A stretch of 64,000 bases of DNA, from assembly GCF_040529335.1 (NCBI RefSeq), contig NZ_CP159534.1:434001-498000 (forward strand). The letters run 5' to 3'. Below, piece after piece: positions 1-8,306 of this stretch; the stretch's first letter is position 1, and every line of letters begins with the position of its first letter. The position numbers and the translations under genes are program-made. Origin of the DNA: Streptomyces sp. HUAS MG91. GTDB taxonomy: Bacteria; Actinomycetota; Actinomycetes; Streptomycetales; Streptomycetaceae. The notes beneath the pieces are model-generated. The model did not search any database and was not told where the DNA came from. It worked only from the letters and a program-made list of their open reading frames with translations.

Positions 1-915
1 GAGCCCGGGCAGGCGCGCGCGCAGCCGCTCCAGGACGGGCACGGGCATGATCGACGCGCCGTAGTAGGCCTTGCGCAGGCCGCTCAGCTCGCGGGTCGCG
101 AACTCCGGGTGCTGGGACAGGCCGATCCACACGGTCGGCGGCGCGAACAGGCTGTCCGCCTCGCCCGCCTCCACCAGGTCGAGGATCCGGTCGGCGGCGG
201 GCGCGTCCAGGAGCGTGTTGGTGGCGCCGACCGCGAGGTAGGGCAGCAGGAAGACGTGCATCTGCGCCGAGTGGTAGAGCGGCAGCGCGTGCACCGGGCG
301 GTCCGTCTCCGCCAGGTGCAGCGCGTGGACGGCGCTGACGTACTCGTGGACCAGGGCGCGGTGGGACATCATCGCGCCCTTGGGCAGGGCCGTCGTCCCG
401 GACGTGTAGAGGAGCTGGACGAGGTCGTCCGCGTCGGGCGGGTCGCCGTCGTAGGGAACGGCGGCGGGCAGCCGGTCCAGCAGCGAGCCGTCCGCGTCGC
501 GCAGCAGCAGGGTGCCGACGCCGTCCGGGAGGTGCCCGGCGAGATCCGGCTCGGTGAGCACCAGCGCGCTCCCCGACTGGCGCACGATGTAGGCGAGGTC
601 GTCACCGGTGAGGTTCTGGTTGACGGGGACGTGCACGAGGCCGGCCCGGGAGCAGGCGAGGAATCCGATCAGGTACGCGTCGGAGTTGTGCCCGTAGGCG
701 CCGACCCGGTCGCCGGGCGCGAGACCGAGGCCACGCAGGATCCCGGCCGCGCGGGAGACGGCGTCGTCGAGCTCCGCGTACGTCCATGAGCGCGTCCCGT
801 AGCGCAGCGCGACGCGTGCGGGGGTGCGGCGGGCGCTGCGCCGCAGCACCCCGTCGACGGTGCTGACGGCCGCCGCCGCGGCCGGTGTCCTCTGTGCCTG
901 TGCTGGCCTCGTCAT
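1..915 (-). CDS. Acyl-CoA synthetase (AMP-forming), 3' end cut by window edge
   Basis: This is an adenylate-forming fatty-acid/acyl-CoA ligase, which activates a carboxylic acid with ATP and transfers it to CoA in the cytoplasm. Only the N-terminal 305 codons are present because the gene runs off the left edge. The ATP-binding P-loop (YTSGTTALPKGAMMSH) lies near residues 168-183 and is followed by the family-typical HALPLYHSAQ segment. ATG at 915 is the first plausible start, preceded by a weak AGGA-type ribosome site. It is divergent from the secreted acylase at 1033, with about 117 bp between them that must hold both promoters. The substrate cannot be read from the sequence. A second ligase of the same superfamily follows at 3487-5043. 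Confidence 0.85.
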   Translation of the reverse strand, partial: MTRPAQAQRTPAAAAAVSTVDGVLRRSARRTPARVALRYGTRSWTYAELDDAVSRAAGILRGLGLAPGDRVGAYGHNSDAYLIGFLACSRAGLVHVPVNQNLTGDDLAYIVRQSGSALVLTEPDLAGHLPDGVGTLLLRDADGSLLDRLPAAVPYDGDPPDADDLVQLLYTSGTTALPKGAMMSHRALVHEYVSAVHALHLAETDRPVHALPLYHSAQMHVFLLPYLAVGATNTLLDAPAADRILDLVEAGEADSLFAPPTVWIGLSQHPEFATRELSGLRKAYYGASIMPVPVLERLRARLPGL

Positions 916-1032
916 GGCGTGATCCTGCGGGGTGGCCGACGCCAGGTCAAGACACGTGCCACCACCCCTCGGCAGCCGACATACCCGCTGGTACGCTCAA
1001 CCGCCCTTGCCCTCACGACAGTTGGGAGCACG

Positions 1033-3453
1033 ATGCACATCCGCCCGAGACAACGGCGCCTCGCGGCAGTCGGCACGGCCCTGTTGACCGTCCTCACGGC
1101 GGCGGCATCGCTGCCGTCGGCGGCGGCCGACCGCCCGGAGCGCCCGCACGGCGGCGGCCTGTCCGCCACGATCCGCTACACCGAGTACGGCATTCCGCAC
1201 ATCGAGGCCAAGGACTACACGAACCTCGGCTTCGGCACCGGATGGGCGCAGGCCGCCGATCAGGTGTGCACGCTCGCCGACGGGTTCGTGACGCTGCGCG
1301 GTGAGCGCTCGCGCTGGTTCGGCGCGGACGCGGCACCGGACGGCTCGCTCTCCTCTGCGGCCGGGAACCTCTCCAGCGACCTGTACTTCAAGGGCGTCCG
1401 GCAGTCCCGGACGGTGGAGAAGCTGCTCGCCACGCCCGCGCCGGCCGGCCCCAGCAAGGACGTGAAGGACACGATGCGGGGCTGGGCCGCGGGGTACAAC
1501 GCGTGGCTGCAGCAGAACCGCGTCACCGATCCCGCGTGCAAGGGCGCGGACTGGGTGCGGCCGGTGACCGAACTCGACGTCGCCGCGCGCGGGTTCGCGA
1601 TCTCGGTGCTCGGCGGGCAGGGCCGGGGCATCGACGGCATCACGGCCGCGCAGCCGCCGTCGTCGACGGCCCCGGAGCACGGCACCGCGACCGTGGACAC
1701 GAGGAAACTCGCCCGTGCGGCGAGCGAGTTGTTCAGCCAGGAAGACTCCGACATGGGGTCGAACGCGGTGGCCTTCAGCGGGAGGACCACGGCGAACGGG
1801 CGCGGCCTGCTCCTCGGCAATCCGCACTATCCGTGGCAGGGCGGCCGGCGCTTCTGGCAGTCGCAGCAGACGATCCCCGGTGAACTGAACGTCATGGGCG
1901 GCTCGTTGCTCGGCACCACGACGATCTCGATTGGCCACAACGCGCACGTGGCCTGGAGCCACACGGTCGCGACCGGTGTCACCCTCAATCTGCACCAGCT
2001 CACCCTCGACGCCTCCGACCCGACCACGTACCTGGTGGACGGCACGCCGGAGAAGATGACGAAGCGGACCGTGACCGTCCCCGTGAAGGGCGGCGCGGAC
2101 GTGACGCGCACCCAGTGGTGGACGCGGTACGGGCCGGTCGTCACCTCGCTCGGCCCGACGCTGCCGCTGCCCTGGACGGCCACGACGGCGTACGCGCTGA
2201 ACGACCCGAACGCCGTGAACATGCGGGCCTCCGACACGGCGCTCGGCTTCAGCAAGGCGCGCTCGACGGACGACGTGCTGACATCGCTGCGCCGCACGCA
2301 GGGCATTCCGTGGGTGAACACGATCGCCGCCGACTCCGCGGGGCACTCGCTCTTCACCCAGTCGCAGGTGCTGCCGCGCATCACCGACGATCTGGCGGCC
2401 CGCTGCTCGACGCCGCTCGGCAAGGCCACGTATCCGGCGTCGGGCGTCGCGGTCCTGGACGGTTCGCGCGGCGACTGCGCGCTGGGCAGCGACAAGGACG
2501 CCGTGCAGCCGGGCGTCTTCGGTCCGTCGAGGATGCCCGTTCTCAAGGACGCGCCGTACGCGGAGAACTCCAACGACAGCGCCTGGCTGGCCAATGCCGA
2601 CCGGCCGCTGACCGGGTACGAGCGGATCTTCGGGACGGTCGGCACCCCGCGCTCGATGCGCACCCGGGGCGCCGTCGAGGACGTGGCGGCGATGGCCGGG
2701 AAGGGCCGCCTGACGGTCGCGGATCTGCAGAAGCAGCAGTTCGCGGACCGGGTCCCGGCCGGGGATCTCGCGGCGGCGGACACCGCGAAGGCGTGCGCCG
2801 CGCTGCCCGGCTCCACCGCGACCGGCACCGACGGAAAGCCCGTCGACGTCTCCGCGGCCTGCGAGGTCCTGAAGAACTGGGACCGCACCATGAGCACCGA
2901 CAGCCGGGGCGCACTGCTCTTCGACCGGTTCTGGCGCAGGCTGACGGCGGCGGTCCCGGCGGCGCAGCTGTGGCAGGTGCCGTTCTCCGCGGCGGACCCC
3001 GTGCGCACGCCCAACACCCTCAACACGCAGGCGCCCGGCTTCGCCACGGCGCTCGCGGACACGGTGGCCGAACTGCGGGCGGCGGACATCCCGCTCGACG
3101 CCCGGCTGGGCGACCACCAGTTCGTGACGCGTGCCGGTCAGCGCATCCCGGTGCACGGCGGCACGGAGGGGCTCGGCGTCTGGAACAAGGTCGAGCCGAC
3201 CTGGAACCCCGCGGGCGGCGGCTACACGGAGGTCGTGCACGGCTCCAGCTACATCCAGGCCGTCGGCTGGGACGGCGGGCGCTGCCCGGTGGCGCGCACG
3301 CTGCTCACGTACTCCCAGTCGTCGAACCCGCACTCGGCGCACTTCAGCGATCAGACCCGGCTCTTCTCCCGGAGCAAGTGGGTCACGGAACGCTTCTGCG
3401 AGCAGGACATCCGGAAGTCGCCCGCGCTGAAGGTGGTGCGGGTGCGCGGCTGA
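1033..3453 (+). CDS. Secreted penicillin amidase-family acylase (AHL/lipopeptide acylase type)
   Basis: This is an Ntn-hydrolase of the penicillin-amidase family, made as a secreted precursor that cuts itself into alpha and beta chains. The start is placed at ATG 1033 because GGGAG lies just upstream and the next residues form a signal peptide (Arg-rich start, Ala/Leu core, SAAA-type cleavage region near residue 32). An in-frame start at 919 would put extra sequence before the signal. The catalytic beta-chain N-terminal Ser is Ser243 in GSNAVAF, followed by NPHYPW and the HNAHVAWSHT segment of the family. At 806 aa it matches Streptomyces acylases that deacylate N-acyl-homoserine lactones, cyclic lipopeptides or penicillin V. 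The substrate is not decidable from sequence. Family membership is clear; the AHL-acylase label is inference. Confidence 0.9.
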   Translation: MHIRPRQRRLAAVGTALLTVLTAAASLPSAAADRPERPHGGGLSATIRYTEYGIPHIEAKDYTNLGFGTGWAQAADQVCTLADGFVTLRGERSRWFGADAAPDGSLSSAAGNLSSDLYFKGVRQSRTVEKLLATPAPAGPSKDVKDTMRGWAAGYNAWLQQNRVTDPACKGADWVRPVTELDVAARGFAISVLGGQGRGIDGITAAQPPSSTAPEHGTATVDTRKLARAASELFSQEDSDMGSNAVAFSGRTTANGRGLLLGNPHYPWQGGRRFWQSQQTIPGELNVMGGSLLGTTTISIGHNAHVAWSHTVATGVTLNLHQLTLDASDPTTYLVDGTPEKMTKRTVTVPVKGGADVTRTQWWTRYGPVVTSLGPTLPLPWTATTAYALNDPNAVNMRASDTALGFSKARSTDDVLTSLRRTQGIPWVNTIAADSAGHSLFTQSQVLPRITDDLAARCSTPLGKATYPASGVAVLDGSRGDCALGSDKDAVQPGVFGPSRMPVLKDAPYAENSNDSAWLANADRPLTGYERIFGTVGTPRSMRTRGAVEDVAAMAGKGRLTVADLQKQQFADRVPAGDLAAADTAKACAALPGSTATGTDGKPVDVSAACEVLKNWDRTMSTDSRGALLFDRFWRRLTAAVPAAQLWQVPFSAADPVRTPNTLNTQAPGFATALADTVAELRAADIPLDARLGDHQFVTRAGQRIPVHGGTEGLGVWNKVEPTWNPAGGGYTEVVHGSSYIQAVGWDGGRCPVARTLLTYSQSSNPHSAHFSDQTRLFSRSKWVTERFCEQDIRKSPALKVVRVRG

Positions 3454-3486
3454 TCCCGCGCACCCCCGACGGGAGGGGCGGCCGGG

Positions 3487-5043
3487 TCACACGGCCCGGG
3501 TCCGTCCCTCCCAGTACGGGTCCCGCAGCCGCCGCTTGTACAGCTTGCCGTTCGGGTCTCGGGGCATCGTCTCGATGAAGTCGACGCTCTTGGGCCGCTT
3601 GTACCCGGCGAGCCGGGTCTCGCAGTGGGCCAGGATCTCGGCGGCGAGCGCGTCACCGGCGGTGCGCCCCTCGGCGACCTCGACGACGGCCTTGACCTCC
3701 TCGCCCCAGTCGTCGTGCGGGATCCCGAAGGCGGCCGCGTCGGCGACGGCGGGGTGGGTCAGGAGCGCGGACTCGATCTCGGCGGGGTAGATGTTGACGC
3801 CGCCCGAGATGATCATGTCGATCTTGCGGTCGCGCAGGAAGAGATAGCCGTCCTCGTCGATCACGCCCAGGTCGCCGACGGTGAAGAAGTCGCCGATGCG
3901 GTTCTTCTTCGTCTTGTCCTCGTCCTTGTGGTACGAGAATCCGCCGGTGTTCATCTTGAGGTAGACGGTGCCGAGTTCACCGGCCGGGAGCCGGTTGCCG
4001 TCGTCGTCGAAGACCGCCAGCTCGCTGATGGGCCAGGCCTTGCCGACCGTCCCCGGCTTCTTCAGCCAGTCCTCGGCCGTCGCGAACGCGCCGCCGCCCT
4101 CGCTGGCCGCGTAGTACTCCTCGACACACGTCCCCCACCAGTCGATCATCGCGCGCTTGACGTGGTCGGGGCAGGGCGCGGCGCCGTGGATCGCGTGCCG
4201 CATGCTGCTCACGTCGTAGCGGTCCTTCGTCTCCTGCGGCAGGGCGAGCAGCCGGTGGAACTGTGTCGGCACCATGTGCGTGTGCGTGCACCGGTGGGTG
4301 TCGATGACGCGGAGCATCTCCTCGGGCGTCCACTTGTCCATGAGGACCAGCGGGTGGCCGATGTGCAGGGCGGCTCCCGCGAACTGGAGGACGGCCGTGT
4401 GGTAGAGCGGCGAGCACACCAGGTGGACGTTGTCGTCGAACGGCTTGATGCCGAAGATGCCGAGGAAGCCGCCGAGGTAGGTCTCCTCGGGGAGCTTGCC
4501 GGGCAGCGGGCGGCGGATGCCGCGCGGGCGGCCGGTCGTGCCGGAGGTGTAGTTCATGACCCAGCCGAGGGTGCGGTCGGCCGGGGGCGCGTCGTCCTGG
4601 CCGTCGAGGAGTTCGGCGTACGGGCGGAAGGTGTCGATGGTCCCGACGGCGTAGCGGTGGGTGGCGGGGAGGCCGGCCTCGTCGGCGGCGGCGCCGGCCT
4701 GCTCGGCGAAGCGTTCGTGGGCGATCAGGACCTTGGCGCCGGAGTCGGCGACGATCCAGGCGATCTCCGGTCCTACGAGGTGGTGGTTGACCGGGACGAG
4801 GTAGAAGCCGGCCTGGGAGGCGGCCAGGTGGGCGGTGAAGAACTCGACGCCGTTGGGGAGGACGACGGCGAAGGCGTCTCCTCGTCGCAGGCCCGCCTGG
4901 CGCAGGCCCGCGACCATCTGGTTGGCCGCCGCGTGGAGGCGGGCCGCTGTCCATTGTTCGCCGTCCGGGGCGATGAGCGCGATCCGGTCCGGCGCCGCCG
5001 TGGCCTGGGCCCAGAAGCCGTTCGGGGGGGTTTGGTCGGGCAT
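3487..5043 (-). CDS. Fatty-acyl-CoA synthetase (FadD-like)
   Basis: This is a full-length 518-aa adenylate-forming CoA ligase. The P-loop YTSGTTGRPRG lies near residue 165, and GYLFLRDRKIDMIISGG is the hinge and C-terminal domain motif that positions the acyl-adenylate. The C-terminal catalytic Lys is seen in PNGKLYKRRL. The start is set at ATG 5043 (MPDQTPPN) because GAAGGG lies about 9 nt upstream; the frame stays open further but without a good ribosome site. It converges on the acylase gene, with about 33 bp between stops. The nearby nitronate monooxygenase and first ligase suggest a catabolic acyl-CoA neighbourhood, but no beta-oxidation partners are adjacent. Confidence 0.9.
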   Translation of the reverse strand: MPDQTPPNGFWAQATAAPDRIALIAPDGEQWTAARLHAAANQMVAGLRQAGLRRGDAFAVVLPNGVEFFTAHLAASQAGFYLVPVNHHLVGPEIAWIVADSGAKVLIAHERFAEQAGAAADEAGLPATHRYAVGTIDTFRPYAELLDGQDDAPPADRTLGWVMNYTSGTTGRPRGIRRPLPGKLPEETYLGGFLGIFGIKPFDDNVHLVCSPLYHTAVLQFAGAALHIGHPLVLMDKWTPEEMLRVIDTHRCTHTHMVPTQFHRLLALPQETKDRYDVSSMRHAIHGAAPCPDHVKRAMIDWWGTCVEEYYAASEGGGAFATAEDWLKKPGTVGKAWPISELAVFDDDGNRLPAGELGTVYLKMNTGGFSYHKDEDKTKKNRIGDFFTVGDLGVIDEDGYLFLRDRKIDMIISGGVNIYPAEIESALLTHPAVADAAAFGIPHDDWGEEVKAVVEVAEGRTAGDALAAEILAHCETRLAGYKRPKSVDFIETMPRDPNGKLYKRRLRDPYWEGRTRAV

Positions 5044-5109
5044 GGGGTGCGTTTCCCTTCTGGGGTGGCGAGGGGGGCGTGGTGAGGTGCGGCTCTCGTC
5101 GTGGCTGGT

Positions 5110-5203
5110 CGCGCAGTTCCCCGCGCCCCTGAAGGGCACACTCCGTGCGCCCCCAGGGGAGGCTGCGCGCAGCGCATGCCTCAGGGGCGCGGGGAACTGC
5201 GCG
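5110..5203. repeat. Perfect 23-bp inverted repeat enclosing 48 nt
   Basis: The arms at 5110-5132 and 5181-5203 are exact reverse complements (CGCGCAGTTCCCCGCG followed by CCCCTGA in the left arm). The repeat lies between the nitronate monooxygenase stop and the start of the ligase at 5043. From memory, this GCGCAGTTCCCCGCGCCCCT word occurs in many intergenic spots of Streptomyces genomes, usually as a hairpin. It may act as a terminator for the upstream minus-strand gene or be a dispersed repeat. The arms and positions are seen directly; the repeat-family statement is recollection. Confidence 0.8.
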
Positions 5204-5235
5204 AGAAGCCCCGCCGGCCCGCACCCGGAGACGGG

Positions 5236-6336
5236 TTACCGCCCCGCGATCCGGTTGATCCTGTCGATGGCCTTCTCGAAGTCGCGGGTCAGTTCGTCGA
5301 AGACGGCCTGGACGCTGCGCTCCTCGTTCATCCGGCCCACGATCTGCCCGACGGGCGTCCCCAGCAACGGCTCCACCTCGTACTTCTGGATCCGGGACAC
5401 CGCCTCGGCGACGAGCAGCCCCTGCAATGGCATCGGCAGGGTGCCGGGCCCGGCCGGGTCGTCCCAGGCGTCGGTCCACTCGGTCCGCAACTGACGCGCG
5501 GGCTTGCCGGTGAGGGCGCGCGAGCGCACGGTGTCCCCGGACCCGGCGGCGAGCAGCTTGCGGGTGACGGCCGGGGAGTGCATGTCGGCCTCGGTGGTGG
5601 TGAGCCACACCGAGCCGAGCCAGACCCCCTGCGCGCCGAGCGCCAGCGCGGCGGCGACCTGCTGCCCGCTGCCGATGCCACCGGCGGCGAGGACGGGCAG
5701 CGGGTCCACGGCCTCGACGGCCTCGGGCGTGAGCACCATGGAGGCGATCTCGCCGGTGTGCCCGCCGGCCTCGTAGCCCTGGGCGACGACGATGTCGATG
5801 CCCGCCTCCGCGTGCTTGCGGGCGTGCCGGGCACTGCCCGCGAGCGCGGCGACCAGCACGTCGTGCTCGTGGGCGCGGGCGATGACGTCGGCCGGGGGTG
5901 AGCCGAGCGCGTTGGCGAGGAGCTTGATCGGGTAGTCGAAGGCGACGTCGAGCTGGTTGCGGGCGACCTGTTCCATCCAGCCGGTGATCCGCCAGCCGGA
6001 GGCCTCCCCCTGCGCGAGTTCGGGCACGCCGTACTTGGCGAGGGTGTCCGTCACGAACTGCCGGTGACTCTCCGGGATCATGGCCTCGACATCGGCCTCC
6101 GTCACGCCCTCGACCTTCTTGGCGGGCATGACGACATCGAGGCCGTACGGTCTGCCGCCGGCGTGTTCGTGCAGCCAGTCGAGGTCGCGCTGGAGTTCGT
6201 CGGGTGCCGTGTAGCGGACCGCGCCGAGGACGCCGAGACCTCCGGCCCTGCTGATGGCCGCGGCCACCGCGGGAAACGGTGTGAAGCCGAAGACGGCGTG
6301 CTCGATCCCCAGTTTCTTGCTCAGCTCCGTCTGCAT
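5236..6336 (-). CDS. Nitronate monooxygenase (2-nitropropane dioxygenase family)
   Basis: This is an FMN-dependent TIM-barrel enzyme of 366 aa that oxidises alkyl nitronates such as propionate-3-nitronate. It shows the class features GLGVLGAVRY near residues 33-42, the FMN/phosphate-binding AQGYEAGGHTG segment, LPVLAAGGIGSGQQVAAALALGAQGVWLGS, and a conserved C-terminal GQIVGRMNEERSV segment. Starts at ATG 6336 (MQTELSKKLGIEHAVFGF). It reads toward the ligase at 5043 with about 190 bp between them, most of it taken by the large inverted repeat, so cotranscription is possible but not shown. The physiological substrate is uncertain. Confidence 0.88.
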   Translation of the reverse strand: MQTELSKKLGIEHAVFGFTPFPAVAAAISRAGGLGVLGAVRYTAPDELQRDLDWLHEHAGGRPYGLDVVMPAKKVEGVTEADVEAMIPESHRQFVTDTLAKYGVPELAQGEASGWRITGWMEQVARNQLDVAFDYPIKLLANALGSPPADVIARAHEHDVLVAALAGSARHARKHAEAGIDIVVAQGYEAGGHTGEIASMVLTPEAVEAVDPLPVLAAGGIGSGQQVAAALALGAQGVWLGSVWLTTTEADMHSPAVTRKLLAAGSGDTVRSRALTGKPARQLRTEWTDAWDDPAGPGTLPMPLQGLLVAEAVSRIQKYEVEPLLGTPVGQIVGRMNEERSVQAVFDELTRDFEKAIDRINRIAGR

Positions 6337-6426
6337 GCGCGCAGGATGCCGCAGCCAACCGGACGACGGAAGAGGTTTTCTGATGCAGCGTCAGATTCTT
6401 TACAGGGTGGGCACGGGCCCCGGTGG

Positions 6427-6456
6427 TTGACACGGGGCAGTCCTGACATGAATCTT
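6427..6456 (+). promoter_or_regulatory. Candidate promoter with consensus -35 upstream of the serine hydrolase
   Basis: A perfect TTGACA lies at 6427-6432. After 17-18 nt comes an A+T-rich GAATCTT where the -10 should be. This is about 45 bp upstream of the start at 6503. The -35 is convincing and the -10 weak, so this is a candidate vegetative-type promoter only. Confidence 0.4.
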
Positions 6457-6477
6457 TCATCCGTCGTGGTGGATCCC

Positions 6478-6490
6478 GAAAGATACTTTC
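6478..6490. promoter_or_regulatory. Candidate operator GAAAG-N3-CTTTC
   Basis: A 13-bp perfect inverted repeat sits between the candidate promoter and the AGGAGG ribosome site (6491-6496) of the serine hydrolase. A related half site (ATCTTTCA) occurs about 25 bp upstream. The position would suit repression of the downstream gene. No candidate regulator is adjacent. Confidence 0.4.
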
Positions 6491-6502
6491 AGGAGGCTGT
6501 TG

Positions 6503-8281
6503 ATGAGCTCAGGGGACCAGGACAGATCACGGGCCGGACTCACCCGGCGCGGACTCGGCGCCGCGGCCCTCGCGCTGGGCGGGGCGCTCGCCCTCGCGCC
6601 GTTCCCCGCGGGGCCCGCCGCGGCCGCGGAACGCAAGCGGCGCCCGACCCTGCGCCACGGCTCCCCCGAACGCGCGGGACTGCTCGCCGGCCATCTGCGT
6701 CAACTGGTCGCGGACGCCGAGAAGTTCCTCGACCCCTCGCCCAAGCACCCGTGGTACGCGGGCGCGGTGCTGCTCGCGGGGCGCGGCGGCACGGTGGCGC
6801 TGCACCAGCCGATCGGCAAGGCGGTGCGGTACGCGCACTACGACGAGGCGACCGACACCGGAGTGGAGTTCCCCGCCGCCGAGCAGATCGACATGGCCGA
6901 GGACACCGTCTTCGACCTGGCGTCGGTCTCCAAGCTCTTCACCTCGATCCTCGCCGTGCAGGAGATCGAGCGCGGCGGGCTGGAGCTGGAGGCGAAGGTC
7001 GCCTCCTACTTGCCGGACTTCGCGGGCGCGGGCAAGCAAGACGTGACGATCCGTCAACTGCTGACGCACACCTCGGGTTTCCGCTCCTGGATCCCGCTGT
7101 ACAAGGAGCCGACCCGGGAGGGGCAGCTCCGGCTGATCTGGAACGAGGCGCCGCTCAACCCACCGGGCACCGCCTACCTCTACTCCGACCTGAACCTGAT
7201 CTCGCTCCAGCTCGTCCTGGAGAAGCTCACCGGCACGACGCTCGACGTGCTGCTGCGCGAACGCGTCACCGGCCCGCTGGGCATGACCCGTACCCGCTAC
7301 AACCCGCCGGCGGAGTGGAAGCCGAAGGTCGCGGCGACCGAGGACGCACGCGCGCCCTGGTCGGGTCTGGACCGCGGTCTGGTGTGGGGCGAGGTGCACG
7401 ACGAGAACGCCTACGGGCTCGGCGGCGTCGCGGGCCACGCCGGTGTCTTCTCCACCGCCTGGGATCTGGCGGTCCTCGGCCGCACCCTGCTCAACGGCGG
7501 TGTGTACGGCGGCGCGCGCATCCTCTCCGCGAAGTCCGTGGAGCTGATGTTCACCGACTTCAACCAGGCGTTCCCCGGCGACGAGCACGGCCTCGGCTTC
7601 GAGCTCTACCAGCACTGGTACATGGGCGCGATGGCCACTCCGCGCACCGCGGGCCACACCGGCTTCACCGGGACGTCGATCGTCCTGGACCCGACGACCG
7701 ACTCGTTCCTCATCATGCTCGGCAACTCCGTGCATCCCGTGCGCAACTGGCGGTCCGGCTCCGCTCCCCGGGTCGCCGCGGGCACGAACATGGCGCGGGC
7801 GGTCGCGGTCCGTCCCGCGCACGGCCGCACGGCCTGGTTCGCCGGTACGGCGAGCGCCACGACAGCGACGCTGACCCTGCCGGACCTGCGCCTGACCTCG
7901 CCGGACGCCCGACTGACCTGCTCCCTGTGGTGGGACACCGAACCGCACTCCGACTTCGTGTTCCTGGAGGTGTCGACGGACGGCGGCGCGGCCTGGAAGG
8001 CCCTCCCCTTCACGACGGACCGCACCGGCGCCCACCCCGCGGGCTCCGCGGACGGCTACGCGAACCGCGCCTGGCACCGCCTGGAGGCGGACCTCGGCGG
8101 CTTCGACCCCGCGTCCGTGCGCGTGCGGTGGCGGTACACGACGGATCAGCTGTACGTCGGCCGCGGGGTGTACGTGGACGGCATCCGGGTCACCGACGGC
8201 CGCCGCGTCGCCTTCGACGAGGCCCGGCCGGCGGACACGGCACAGATCGAGGCGCTGGGCTGGTCGCCCTCCCGGGACTGA
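6503..8281 (+). CDS. Tat-exported serine beta-lactamase-family hydrolase with C-terminal beta-domain
   Basis: This is a class C beta-lactamase/esterase/D-aminopeptidase-fold enzyme of 592 aa. A twin-arginine signal (TRRGLG then a hydrophobic Ala/Leu run) occupies about residues 12-42. The catalytic SxxK is Ser141-Val-Ser-Lys144, the Tyr motif is YSD near residue 230, and GHTGFTG supplies the third motif. After about residue 430 follows an extra 160-aa beta-rich segment with WWDTEPHSDFVFLEVSTDGG, resembling the adhesive or immune-inhibitor-A type domain of secreted proteins. ATG 6503 is preferred over the overlapping TTG at 6500 because AGGAGG ends 6 nt upstream. Substrate unknown; cell-wall peptides or esters are possible. 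Confidence 0.85.
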   Translation: MSSGDQDRSRAGLTRRGLGAAALALGGALALAPFPAGPAAAAERKRRPTLRHGSPERAGLLAGHLRQLVADAEKFLDPSPKHPWYAGAVLLAGRGGTVALHQPIGKAVRYAHYDEATDTGVEFPAAEQIDMAEDTVFDLASVSKLFTSILAVQEIERGGLELEAKVASYLPDFAGAGKQDVTIRQLLTHTSGFRSWIPLYKEPTREGQLRLIWNEAPLNPPGTAYLYSDLNLISLQLVLEKLTGTTLDVLLRERVTGPLGMTRTRYNPPAEWKPKVAATEDARAPWSGLDRGLVWGEVHDENAYGLGGVAGHAGVFSTAWDLAVLGRTLLNGGVYGGARILSAKSVELMFTDFNQAFPGDEHGLGFELYQHWYMGAMATPRTAGHTGFTGTSIVLDPTTDSFLIMLGNSVHPVRNWRSGSAPRVAAGTNMARAVAVRPAHGRTAWFAGTASATTATLTLPDLRLTSPDARLTCSLWWDTEPHSDFVFLEVSTDGGAAWKALPFTTDRTGAHPAGSADGYANRAWHRLEADLGGFDPASVRVRWRYTTDQLYVGRGVYVDGIRVTDGRRVAFDEARPADTAQIEALGWSPSRD

Positions 8282-8306
8282 CCCGGCACCCGGTTCGCGG
8301 GCGGGG

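Noticed and set aside
997..3342. A 781-codon open frame opposite the acylase gene
   Set aside because: It is Arg-rich and has no ribosome site or family motif; the plus strand carries a signal peptide and Ntn-hydrolase motifs. This is a high-G+C shadow frame.
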